Shown one piece after another: positions 1-7,294 of a stretch of 64,000 nucleotides of DNA (position 1 is its first letter; each line of letters begins with the position of its first letter). A program made the translations under genes and the position numbers. Source of the stretch: Bradyrhizobium sp. Y36. Lineage in GTDB: Bacteria > Pseudomonadota > Alphaproteobacteria > Rhizobiales > Xanthobacteraceae. Below the pieces are notes generated by a model. The model was not told where the DNA came from. It worked only from the letters and a program-made list of their open reading frames with translations, and made no database searches. The stretch is from positions 186,001-250,000 of the forward strand of contig NZ_NWTI01000003.1 of assembly GCF_002531575.1 (NCBI RefSeq). Direction: 5' to 3'.

Positions 1-247
1 CTCCGCTGGCGGCCCCCTCCGGACCGACGAAGGCCGAGGCAGGCACCAGCGGTCCGTTCGCGTGAGCGGCAGGCGCCCCCTTCGCACCGACGTGCAGGTC
101 CGCGACGACAGTCGCTGGAACCGCAGGCTGATGTGCCGAGATGCCCGACGAGATACGGCCTTGTGGCGCGGCTGGCGCGACACGATCCGGAAGGCCGCCT
201 ACCGAGTTGCCGGCATCGACATGCGAAGGTTGGGTGATCTCGACCAT
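1..247 (-). CDS. Partial unrecognised protein, cut by the left edge
   Basis: An ATG at 247 on the minus strand opens a frame that stays open to base 1, giving at least 82 residues. A GGAG lies eight bases upstream, a good ribosome binding site. The visible N-terminus starts MVEITQPSHVDAG and is rich in Ala, Pro, Gly and Val, with no signal peptide or membrane segment, which would suit the unstructured N-terminus of a secreted or regulatory T3SS protein. It is in line with the next two genes upstream on the same strand, so it may share their operon. I do not recognise the family. The reading frame is seen directly; the T3SS link is inferred from position. Confidence 0.45.
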   Translation of the reverse strand, partial: MVEITQPSHVDAGNSVGGLPDRVAPAAPQGRISSGISAHQPAVPATVVADLHVGAKGAPAAHANGPLVPASAFVGPEGAASG

Positions 248-428
248 TGAAGTTGCTCCATTCCCGTCAGGCGCTTTGGCGAAGCGCAGCGTCCTCGAGG
301 GACCGGCATCGCAACGCCGGGCCCGCGCAGCGTCACGACCGATAGCGCGTCCAGCCGCCAAGTCCTGTGCCGAGAGTCACAGCGGACGTCGTGGCTCATC
401 GGCCGAACTTCGTCTGCGCAGGCTTGCG

Positions 429-1487
429 TCAGATGTCATCCCAGGGCTTCCCTGCAACGGGTGCGGGGGACGTCCGCGGCGCGGGTGCATGACGCGGCCG
501 AGGTGGCCCGACGTTGATGACGCTCGTCTTGTCGTCGGATGCCCTGATCTGTCCCGGTGCCAAATGCGTGCCGACGACACCGACGTCGAGATAAGGCCTG
601 TCGCGATTCCTGCTGCCACCGAGAACCACGAACGTCCCTTCGTCCCCGGGCGCGCGGACCGGTTGCTCGCCCTTCTTCAGGACGCGGATCTCGATGCCTT
701 GTTCGTGAGCGGCCCGCAGGAATTCGACTTCGGATTTCAGCCTATTCCGCAAGTCTGGGACGTTCTTGTAGTCGTTCGCGACCTTCTTCAGCAGCATATT
801 CAAGTCTTGTTCGCTGGCGCCGCCTTCCCGTGCCACGATCCGGGTCAACAGCGGCTGGTCCGACGACAGAGAATCGGTCCACAGCACCTTCACCTCTGCC
901 TTGACCAGGACAGGTACCAGCTTCGTCATGCCGTGAAACATGTCGTCGACCCACTCATAGTCCAGCCGCCGGTCCGCAAGTCTGTCGGCAATCTGGATCC
1001 CGCCATAGCCCAATATCTGCTCACGGACGAACTCAGGCGCGTCGTGCGCTTCGATCACACCGGTTTTTCCCAGAAGCGGCAACTCCTCCATGGTCACGTG
1101 ACCGGCCCGCTGATCCGCGTGAGGCACGCGCGCCGTCCAGGCTGCGGGAATCTCCGCCGCGCCCGGCGGAGGATCATGGATCGTTGCCGGCGTGTCGCCT
1201 TCTCCGAGACGCCAGGCCGGAATGGTCGCGCCCGGATGAGCCGGCGCGCCATCCTGCACGGGCGCGGCATAGGTCCCGTGCTGGTCCAGAAGGACGCCGT
1301 GCGTTACATCCTGGCTCAGATTTCCAGGCGCGACGCTCTCCTTGCGGACGGTGTCATCCGCGCGGCAGATCTCTGCCGGCGATTGTGGAATGGGCGCGAT
1401 GGACTGGCCTGCGCTTGCCGGCACGGTCATGAGACGGTCTCCAGGTTTTCGCCGCAACCATGCGGGCGCCGCGAGCGAGGTCGCCAT
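429..1487 (-). CDS. Hypothetical protein in the T3SS cluster
   Basis: This 352-residue protein has a GGAGG seven bases before the ATG, which supports the start. Residues 1 to about 120 are Pro/Ala-rich and look disordered. Residues 130 to 310 are more regular and contain charged helical stretches (for example LLKKVANDYKNVPDLRNRL). The C-terminal 40 residues are again Pro-rich. No signal peptide, membrane segment or catalytic motif is visible, and I do not recognise the family. It sits between the SctD-like gene and the truncated left-edge gene on the same strand. A secretion substrate, a needle-length regulator or a cytosolic accessory protein would each fit that position, but nothing in the sequence chooses between them. 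Confidence 0.6.
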   Translation of the reverse strand: MATSLAAPAWLRRKPGDRLMTVPASAGQSIAPIPQSPAEICRADDTVRKESVAPGNLSQDVTHGVLLDQHGTYAAPVQDGAPAHPGATIPAWRLGEGDTPATIHDPPPGAAEIPAAWTARVPHADQRAGHVTMEELPLLGKTGVIEAHDAPEFVREQILGYGGIQIADRLADRRLDYEWVDDMFHGMTKLVPVLVKAEVKVLWTDSLSSDQPLLTRIVAREGGASEQDLNMLLKKVANDYKNVPDLRNRLKSEVEFLRAAHEQGIEIRVLKKGEQPVRAPGDEGTFVVLGGSRNRDRPYLDVGVVGTHLAPGQIRASDDKTSVINVGPPRPRHAPAPRTSPAPVAGKPWDDI

Positions 1488-1624
1488 GGCGGCGCCTCCA
1501 GTGAAACCTGGCTAACGCATCGCGGCGCCGCGTGGAGTGCGGCAGATGACACGTCAGGTACCGGCTCCCGCCCCCCCTCGATCCGCCACGCCCCGCCAGT
1601 GCGGTCCATGCCAGCGCCGCAGGC

Positions 1625-3649
1625 CTATTTCTGGTTCAACCAGTTCAGCTGCCGGGCATAGATGACGGTCGCATAACCGTTCTTCTGCTGAATCACGGAA
1701 CCGAGCTCGCCCACCAGCGCAAGACGGCTGGCGCCGTCGGGCGCTCCGCCCTCACGCATCCGCTCGCCGCTACGGGTCTGTACGTAACGGCTCCCGGCGA
1801 CGCTGGCGCCGGAGACGTCCAGCGCATAGGGTCGATAATCCCGCAGCAAGAAGCGGATGAAGTCCGGGTTGCGCGGCGCTTCGCTCAAATAGAGCGAGAT
1901 TGGCGCAGCGTCGCCCACGCGCGCGAGACACTCGGTCGCCAGCCGCGGGTCCAGTGCGGCCTCCAGGATGAACGCCTGGTCCTCCTGCGCAAACTCCGTC
2001 AGCGAGTAGGCGTTCGAGATGCTGAGCAGATCGAGCCAGAAGATGGCGGTCGGCAGGTTCTCGGTCGTGAGCCGCGAGCCGACGCGGCAGGCGTTGGCGA
2101 TTCCCTGCAGATTGGCCGTCACGAGCAACGGCATGTATTTCTCCACGGCCTTGTCGCGGTCGGTCTGCTCGTCGCCGTTGCCGCGCCGCGCGATCGCGAG
2201 CCTCTGCTGCAGCAGGAATTCGAAGTCCTTCGCCAGAGCATCGTCAGCTCCTTTCCGCCATCCCGCCAGCAACTGGTTGGCACGCTCGGCGAGGCGCAAT
2301 GGATCGGCGCTGGCGCGCGCGGCCATGATACCGCTCGCCGCCGCCTTGACCGATCCCGTCGGCTTGGCATCCGCCGCAGCCAGCTGCGGCGAAGAGCCGG
2401 CGAACAGATCGTCGATCCGGTATTGCCCCTGCAGCAGCTTGTCGCGATCGAGCGCGCGATCGCCACCGGCCTGTGCTCCGAGCGTGACCGGCAGCGTCGC
2501 CGCTCCCACCAATGTCCCGTCCGGCTTCTGCAGCTGGACGAAGGACCGCAGCGCAATGTCCTTGCTCAACCGGCGCGAATAGGACGTCAGGAACCCGACC
2601 CAGGAATCGATTTTCTCGATCGGGAGGATGCCACTCGCCTCGATGATCTCGCCATCGAGCCGGACCAAGACGAACTGATCGATCTGCGCGGTACGCGCTA
2701 TCTTCTGAACGTCGTCGAGCAGCGTCCGGCCGGTCCGGATCCTGGATTCGACGGCGCTCAAGCCCGCGATCGATGCCCTCAACTTCTCCACGAACTGCCG
2801 CGCGGTCTCCTCGTTGAGGACCACGCCGTCCAGCGTGAGCTCGCCGTTTGGGGACAGGGTGTAGCTCACCTGCATCTTCTCGGACTTGATCAGCCCCTCG
2901 ATCTCGCCTCTCAGCGCTTCCAGCACGCCGAGGCGGAAATAGACCTGCGCGCCGGTCTTCTCCACCGCGGACACCAGGGCGCGCCGCTCGAAGCCGTCCT
3001 TGACGAAGCCGGTCGCGTACACCGTGCCGTCGACCTCTCGCTTCAATGACACCGCTCTGCCGAACGGGAATTGATCCAGCGCGGCGCGCGCCACCCGTTC
3101 GGTATCACCTTGTTCGACCCGGGGCGTCGGGTGCTCCCTGCCACCGGCGACGAAATAGGTGGCACCGATGCCGATGATTCCCAGCAGGGCCGCGACCGGC
3201 ACCGCCAATCGCAGGGTTCGGCCGTTCAGCTTCAACGCAGATGGAAGGGCCATCGCAAACGCGGGCAGCCTCCCCTTCCGGACCTCGCTTCTCGGCTCGT
3301 TCTGCTCGATCAGCGTGGTCCAATTGGCATTTGGCGGCGCCAGAACGAGGCGCATCATGCCGACGGTGATGATGTCCAGCGGTTCGACATCGTGCCACTC
3401 CGAGCCCGCGGCGATATCGATTGTTCCGCCGACCGTCACCGCGCCCGAGCCGCCAGCGATCTCGATCTTGCCTGGCGTGATGCGTAACTTCGCCTGACCG
3501 CTCTGCAGGCTGACATCGATCAGCTGGATGTCATCCTCGTTTCCGGAGCCGATCGAGTATTCCCCCGGAACGAGCGACACCTCGGCGCCGACCTGGACCC
3601 CGTTGAGGATCTTCAGGATGACACGGTCGAACAGTTTCGATTCATCCAT
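1625..3649 (-). CDS. sctD: T3SS inner-membrane ring protein SctD-like, FHA domain, long C-terminal extension
   Basis: The N-terminus (about residues 7-105) reads as the cytoplasmic FHA-like domain of SctD/YscD proteins, with motifs such as GEYSIGSGNEDDIQL. One membrane helix follows near residues 147-168, then a periplasmic region with the mixed alpha/beta pattern of ring-building domains. SctD forms the outer ring of the inner-membrane basal body. The protein has 674 residues from the ATG at 3649, against about 400 for typical SctD. The last 270 or so residues are helical, end in an NQK tail and match nothing I recognise. The frame is open 83 codons further upstream, but the FHA fold begins right after 3649, so I chose that start even though its ribosome site is weak. 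It diverges from the Crp-type regulator. Confidence 0.72.
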   Translation of the reverse strand: MDESKLFDRVILKILNGVQVGAEVSLVPGEYSIGSGNEDDIQLIDVSLQSGQAKLRITPGKIEIAGGSGAVTVGGTIDIAAGSEWHDVEPLDIITVGMMRLVLAPPNANWTTLIEQNEPRSEVRKGRLPAFAMALPSALKLNGRTLRLAVPVAALLGIIGIGATYFVAGGREHPTPRVEQGDTERVARAALDQFPFGRAVSLKREVDGTVYATGFVKDGFERRALVSAVEKTGAQVYFRLGVLEALRGEIEGLIKSEKMQVSYTLSPNGELTLDGVVLNEETARQFVEKLRASIAGLSAVESRIRTGRTLLDDVQKIARTAQIDQFVLVRLDGEIIEASGILPIEKIDSWVGFLTSYSRRLSKDIALRSFVQLQKPDGTLVGAATLPVTLGAQAGGDRALDRDKLLQGQYRIDDLFAGSSPQLAAADAKPTGSVKAAASGIMAARASADPLRLAERANQLLAGWRKGADDALAKDFEFLLQQRLAIARRGNGDEQTDRDKAVEKYMPLLVTANLQGIANACRVGSRLTTENLPTAIFWLDLLSISNAYSLTEFAQEDQAFILEAALDPRLATECLARVGDAAPISLYLSEAPRNPDFIRFLLRDYRPYALDVSGASVAGSRYVQTRSGERMREGGAPDGASRLALVGELGSVIQQKNGYATVIYARQLNWLNQK

Positions 3650-4003
3650 CGTCAGCAATCCGCTTGTAAGCCGCCACGAGAGGATCGTCCGTTCTGCTAC
3701 GACGATCCCGCGATATCCTCCGATTGAAGGATTGATCGGCGCGCGTTTGCCGATATTTCTCTTAGTATGAAACGCGCTCCATGTTTGCTTGGACAATTGC
3801 GACCGCCACTTCGACAGGAGCGCACTCGCCATCAACTTCGTGAGGCCGGCCTCTGCTGCAAGTCGGATTTGACCATCGATCGCTTCGCTACGTGACACCG
3901 TTCACCGACGACGGATCGCGTTCGTGCAACGGTTCGACCGATCACATGATTGCGATGCTGCAGGACATCCGGTCTTTCAGCATCGAAACGATTTCGAATA
4001 TCC
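3650..4003. other. Divergent intergenic region between sctD and the Crp-type regulator
   Basis: About 350 bases, somewhat less GC-rich than the neighbours, separate two divergent genes and should hold both promoters. I see no TTGA-N6-TCAA box, no sigma-54 element and no tts-box-like sequence. Both flanking frames remain open into this region, so either gene could start further upstream. Confidence 0.4.
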
Positions 4004-4846
4004 ATGGCGCAGGGAACTGGCGTGTCCTTACATGATCGAGCCGTCTTGAATTCGGAATCGACGGCCGCGCACGGCGCGGTCTCGACATTCGATGCCGATG
4101 CCGCCGCGCTGACGCGTCCGACCGTCGCGACAGGCGCCGTGGGGTTTCGCGCGCTCAAGTCCACCTCCGATTTCGCGACCGTCGGCAATGATGCCTGGGA
4201 CGCGCTGATCTCGGCTTCGACGCGCCGCCTCTACGGCAACAACGAGGTCATCTATCTTCAGGAAGAGCCCGCCCAACACCTTCATTTCGTGATGTCCGGG
4301 CACGTTCGCCTCTCCTACGTGCTCGATGACGGCTCCGCGATTCTGTATGCGATCCTGCCGGTCGGCGCGAGTTTCGGCGAGCTGGGCGTGTTCGACGGCG
4401 GTGTGCATTGCGACATGGCGACCGGAATCGGTGCGACCATCGTGGGCAGCCTCTCCGCCGCGAAGTTCAACGAGCTTTGCGGGCGCTTTCCCCAACTGCA
4501 GGACTGCATCGCGCATCTGATCGCGCGCCGCTATCGGTCCTATGTCGATCTCACCCGGCTCATGAGCCTGAAGACGCTGCACGGGCGCGTGGCCCAGGCG
4601 TTGCTCCGGCTGGCCGACGGCCTCGGCTCCAAGGAGGATTACGACGGGCACGCGGTGCCGCGCATCGGACCGATGGTCACCCAAGCCGACATCGGACTGA
4701 TGGCGCGCGGCGCGCGCGGAAGCGTCAACCGGACCTTGAAGGCCTGGGAACGTGCGGGATGGGTCGTCTCCAGAGATCGCGCGATTTTGATCGTCGATCG
4801 CAGAGCGCTCGAGACCGTCGCCATGGAGCAGGACTGCGATGGCTGA
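4004..4846 (+). CDS. Crp/Fnr-family transcriptional regulator of the T3SS locus
   Basis: After a variable N-terminus of about 60 residues comes a cyclic-nucleotide-binding-type beta barrel, with motifs such as LHFVMSGHVRLSYVLDDGS and GASFGELGVFDGG, then a dimerisation helix. A C-terminal winged helix carries TQADIGLMARGARGSVNRTLK. The recognition helix lacks the E-x-x-S-R of FNR proteins, so its target should differ from TTGA boxes. No cysteine cluster for an iron-sulfur centre is seen. It heads the plus-strand T3SS operon, and the next gene overlaps its 3' end by eight bases, so it probably regulates these genes. The ATG at 4004 is the first in frame, but a GTG at 4022 with a nearby AGGGAA is also possible. 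Confidence 0.75.
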   Translation: MAQGTGVSLHDRAVLNSESTAAHGAVSTFDADAAALTRPTVATGAVGFRALKSTSDFATVGNDAWDALISASTRRLYGNNEVIYLQEEPAQHLHFVMSGHVRLSYVLDDGSAILYAILPVGASFGELGVFDGGVHCDMATGIGATIVGSLSAAKFNELCGRFPQLQDCIAHLIARRYRSYVDLTRLMSLKTLHGRVAQALLRLADGLGSKEDYDGHAVPRIGPMVTQADIGLMARGARGSVNRTLKAWERAGWVVSRDRAILIVDRRALETVAMEQDCDG

Positions 4847-5084
4847 GATCGACCCCCACGATATCTCCGGTCTGGCGATGACCGAACTCGAGGAGCGGCT
4901 GTACGGCAACGACCGCCTCGCCGTCATCACGGCGACGCTGGCGCGGCTCGACCATATCGCCGCCCGGATCGCGGCCTTTCAGCATTCAGGCCCTTCTCCC
5001 GTCGATTACACGCGCGCAACGACGATCGGCAATGCCGTTGCCGCGGCGCGCGAGGTGATCACGGGAGCCCACCCCGCTCGATGA
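4839..5084 (+). CDS. Small helical protein, probable needle co-chaperone (YscE/SsaE type)
   Basis: This 81-residue, mostly helical protein starts inside the end of the regulator gene (ATGGCTGA overlap), which implies translational coupling. The needle gene follows 73 bases later. In Ysc and Ssa systems a small helical protein of this size (YscE, SsaE) together with a TPR protein (YscG) holds the needle subunit unpolymerised in the cytosol. Size, helix content (TELEERLYGNDRLAVITATL) and position support that role, but sequence similarity in this family is too low to be certain by eye. No signal peptide or membrane segment is visible. Confidence 0.5.
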   Translation: MAEIDPHDISGLAMTELEERLYGNDRLAVITATLARLDHIAARIAAFQHSGPSPVDYTRATTIGNAVAAAREVITGAHPAR

Positions 5085-5115
5085 GCCCTCGCTCGCGAGC
5101 AATGTTACAGGCAAT

Positions 5116-5138
5116 CTCGCCGGGAGCGCCCCGGCGAG
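5116..5138 (+). promoter_or_regulatory. Hairpin in the needle-gene leader
   Basis: CTCGCCGG at 5116-5123 pairs perfectly with CCGGCGAG at 5131-5138 across a seven-base loop. The hairpin ends seven bases before the AGGAGA ribosome site of the needle gene. A second small palindrome (GCTCGCGAGC) lies at 5091-5100. They could stabilise or attenuate the transcript between the co-chaperone and needle genes. Confidence 0.4.
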
Positions 5139-5157
5139 CAACACAGGAGAACTGACT

Positions 5158-5496
5158 ATGGCCGGCTCAACCAATGCTGGATCGTCGGACTTTGCGCCGA
5201 CGCTCGATCCAGGCTCGGATCACAACGGGACCATCACCCAGGGCGGGTTCAAGTATAGCTACCTCAATCGCGACGGTTTCGATCTGGTCTGGAACCAGCA
5301 GCATCTGCAGACGCAGATGAGCAAGATCGAGGACGACATCCGCAACATCCAGCAGAACGCCAACCTCTCCGACTCCGAGAGGTTGTTCTCGATGCAGATG
5401 GCCATGAACACGTGGTCGACCATCGCGAATTTGCGCACCAATACGCTCAAGGCGGTGTCCGACGTGCTGAAGACCTGCGCCCGCAACATCGAGTAA
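5158..5496 (+). CDS. sctF: T3SS needle protein SctF-like (YscF/SsaG family)
   Basis: The predicted product has 112 residues, a polar N-terminus, and a C-terminal two-helix region containing NIQQNANLSDSERLFSMQM and TWSTIANLRTNTLKAVSDVL. It ends KTCARNIE. A loop with N/D/P-type residues between two amphipathic helices, followed by a conserved C-terminal helix, is the pattern of needle subunits that polymerise into the hollow T3SS needle. A strong AGGAGA site precedes the ATG. The gene is flanked by hairpins on both sides, as if its transcript were processed for high expression. Needle subunits are usually 75-90 residues; the extra length here is N-terminal. The type of needle suggests an Ysc/Ssa-like apparatus and not a Hrp pilus. 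Confidence 0.75.
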   Translation: MAGSTNAGSSDFAPTLDPGSDHNGTITQGGFKYSYLNRDGFDLVWNQQHLQTQMSKIEDDIRNIQQNANLSDSERLFSMQMAMNTWSTIANLRTNTLKAVSDVLKTCARNIE

Positions 5497-5559
5497 TCGG
5501 CGGAGGCGCCGATCCGGACGTTGGAGCGAGTGCATTCGTTGCTGGCGGAATGCACTCGC
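5496..5559 (+). terminator. Two tandem hairpins after the needle gene
   Basis: A seven-base-pair stem with a GAGG loop (5496-5513) begins at the last base of the stop codon. A perfect 12-base-pair stem follows, GCGAGTGCATTC at 5526-5537 pairing with GAATGCACTCGC at 5548-5559 across a ten-base loop. There is no clear T tract, so they may protect the 3' end of the needle mRNA or act as a partial terminator. Confidence 0.5.
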
Positions 5560-5602
5560 AACGCCGTTTCCGGATCGCGCCCCTTCGCGACAGGGATCGA
5601 TT

Positions 5603-5941
5603 ATGTTCTCGCAACGTCTCTTCGCAGCGCCCCTTCTCGCCGCCGGATTTGTCCTCGCGGCGACGCCGGCCAAGGCGCAGCTCGTCCTGATTTGCTATTC
5701 GCTGCACAACGATCTCGCGAATTTTGACCGCCGCGCGCATCAGGTCGCGCACTTCTACGAGGGCGGCCCGCGCTCCCATCTCGGCGGCGCCGACGGCATC
5801 CGGCTGCGCATCATCGACCAGATGCGGCAGCTCGGATGCCCGTTGCCGTTCGAGCCGGTGACCTATAACGATTTCCGGGTCCGCCCAACGGGGCCGCGCA
5901 CTCTGGCGGAACCTCGCCCCGGCCCGTTGATCGTCAAATAA
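5603..5941 (+). CDS. Small exported protein, unknown function
   Basis: The first 24 or so residues form a clear Sec signal peptide (hydrophobic core APLLAAGFVLAA, then PAKAQ as a likely cleavage site). The mature part of about 88 residues contains two cysteines, near LICYS and QLGCP, that could form a disulfide in the periplasm, and ends in a Pro/Arg-rich tail. I do not recognise the family. It lies just after the needle gene in the T3SS locus. A pilotin-like or periplasmic accessory role is possible but unsupported: no lipobox cysteine is visible. The ribosome site is weak. Confidence 0.6.
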   Translation: MFSQRLFAAPLLAAGFVLAATPAKAQLVLICYSLHNDLANFDRRAHQVAHFYEGGPRSHLGGADGIRLRIIDQMRQLGCPLPFEPVTYNDFRVRPTGPRTLAEPRPGPLIVK

Positions 5942-5962
5942 GCGCGGTCGAGGGGCGTGGCC

Positions 5963-6628
5963 TCAGGCGAAGTGCAGAATGAGCAGCACGCGCTGGGCGG
6001 CGCGTAGCATCTCGGCAAAGTCCGGACGGCCGCGCGCGATCCGGGCGCCGACGGCCAACAGCGACTGCGCGGCCTTGCGGTTGCCGCGCTCGAGCTCGCA
6101 GAAGCCAGCGATGCAATAGGCGCGCGGGTGCTTCTGCGGCAGCTTCAGGCACTCATTGGCAAGCAGCAGCGCTTCGTCGAACTGACCGAGGCGAGCGGCA
6201 CACAAGGCCAGCGCCGAAAAGGCCTCAGCGTCGTCGGCCTGGAGATGGTGAAGCGTCGCGAGCAGGACCGCGGCACGGCCGATCTGGTCCGCCGCAAACG
6301 CCTCGGCCGCGCAAGCGCGCAGCAGCAACGATGGCTCGCCGCATCCCCTGTCCTCCCGACGCGCGACGATCATGTGGTGCAAGGCTTCGACGGCATCGTC
6401 GGTCCACTCATCGCGAACCAGGGCCAGCACCGCCGCAGCAACCGGATCACCGCTCCAACGGCGGGCCTCGAACGCGCCGCGCGCCCCGCGCAGGACGATA
6501 TCCGGCCGTGTCAGGTCGATCGTTCCGGTAACCGCGGGCGTCGCAAGGCCTGCAACGGCTGCGCGCGGCGCGAGAAGATCCAGCACGATGTCGATATCCC
6601 GGTTTTCCAACGACAGCTCCACGACCAT
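5963..6628 (-). CDS. TPR-repeat protein, possible YscG-type chaperone
   Basis: A 221-residue protein on the strand opposite its neighbours. The second half (about residues 100-221) shows helix-turn-helix repeats of TPR type, with signatures such as AEAFSALALCAARLGQFDEA and AYCIAGFCELERGNRKAA. The first 95 residues are less regular. It has no signal peptide. In Ysc systems a TPR protein (YscG) partners the small YscE protein to chaperone the needle subunit, and both needle and a YscE-like candidate lie just upstream, so that role is attractive. It is longer than YscG (about 115 residues), so a different TPR adaptor is equally possible. Confidence 0.6.
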   Translation of the reverse strand: MVVELSLENRDIDIVLDLLAPRAAVAGLATPAVTGTIDLTRPDIVLRGARGAFEARRWSGDPVAAAVLALVRDEWTDDAVEALHHMIVARREDRGCGEPSLLLRACAAEAFAADQIGRAAVLLATLHHLQADDAEAFSALALCAARLGQFDEALLLANECLKLPQKHPRAYCIAGFCELERGNRKAAQSLLAVGARIARGRPDFAEMLRAAQRVLLILHFA

Positions 6629-6765
6629 CCGGCGCGCCCTGAATCAACGAGGCCGGTCGACACGAAAGGCAGTTCCTGCGGTGCTTCCCATCCATACCGC
6701 TTCGGCGAGAAGCGGCAGTCGCCCCGTGGGGATTACCGGATCATTCAATCCGGGTTGTCACCTAT

Positions 6766-7278
6766 ATGACACTCCAGCGCAGAGCGGCGTGGTACCCGTT
6801 AACTCCGGGCTCACGACGCTTGAGCGTCACCCACCACGCGACCTCGCGTCAGGGGGACGCAGGCGCTGCAGGCGGCGCGCGCAAATCGACGGATGCTGCT
6901 TTGGATATTGAAGGGTTCGTGAATGGCCAGCCGTCCTCCCGCGAGACGCGGGAATGGACTCGCGTGCTCGGAGAGCTTCGCGCGCTGCTCGACCAGATCT
7001 GCACCGCACCGCTGATCGCATCCGACGGCGAGGCCAGGCGCATCATCCTGGCCATGCCCCTTTGCGCCGACATGACCGAGGTCGACGCCTTGATGGACCG
7101 GCTTCTGATCAGGGTCGGCGAATTGCTGTCGGCGACGGGCGACCCGTCACAACTCACCCGCCTCGTCCGCAAGTCGCGCGAGCACGGTCGCGCGGCCCTG
7201 CGCAGGAACAGCCAGCAGCACGGCATCGGCGCGCAGGACGCCGCGGGCGCCGTCCCCCGCACCCGCTTCAACCTTTGA
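6766..7278 (+). CDS. Hypothetical T3SS-cluster protein upstream of the tip gene
   Basis: This 170-residue frame ends 16 bases before the tip-like gene and is probably co-transcribed with it. Residues 55-150 are predicted helical (for example EWTRVLGELRALLDQI and RIILAMPLCADMTEVD). The first 50 residues are basic and may not be translated: a GTG at 6919 is an alternative start that would leave a protein of about 119 residues. In Yersinia the small helical LcrG precedes the tip gene lcrV and chaperones it. The position here is the same, but I cannot confirm homology by eye. No membrane segment or signal peptide is visible. Confidence 0.5.
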   Translation: MTLQRRAAWYPLTPGSRRLSVTHHATSRQGDAGAAGGARKSTDAALDIEGFVNGQPSSRETREWTRVLGELRALLDQICTAPLIASDGEARRIILAMPLCADMTEVDALMDRLLIRVGELLSATGDPSQLTRLVRKSREHGRAALRRNSQQHGIGAQDAAGAVPRTRFNL

Positions 7279-7294
7279 TCTCGAGGATACTGGC

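Noticed and set aside
141..1661. Long plus-strand open frame (506 codons)
   Set aside because: It is antisense to the minus-strand gene at 429-1487, which has an excellent ribosome site. The plus frame has Arg-rich, repetitive composition typical of GC-rich antisense frames.
3650..5157. tts-box or sigma-54 promoter for the T3SS genes
   Set aside because: Looked for in the intergenic regions but no convincing match was seen, so none is reported.
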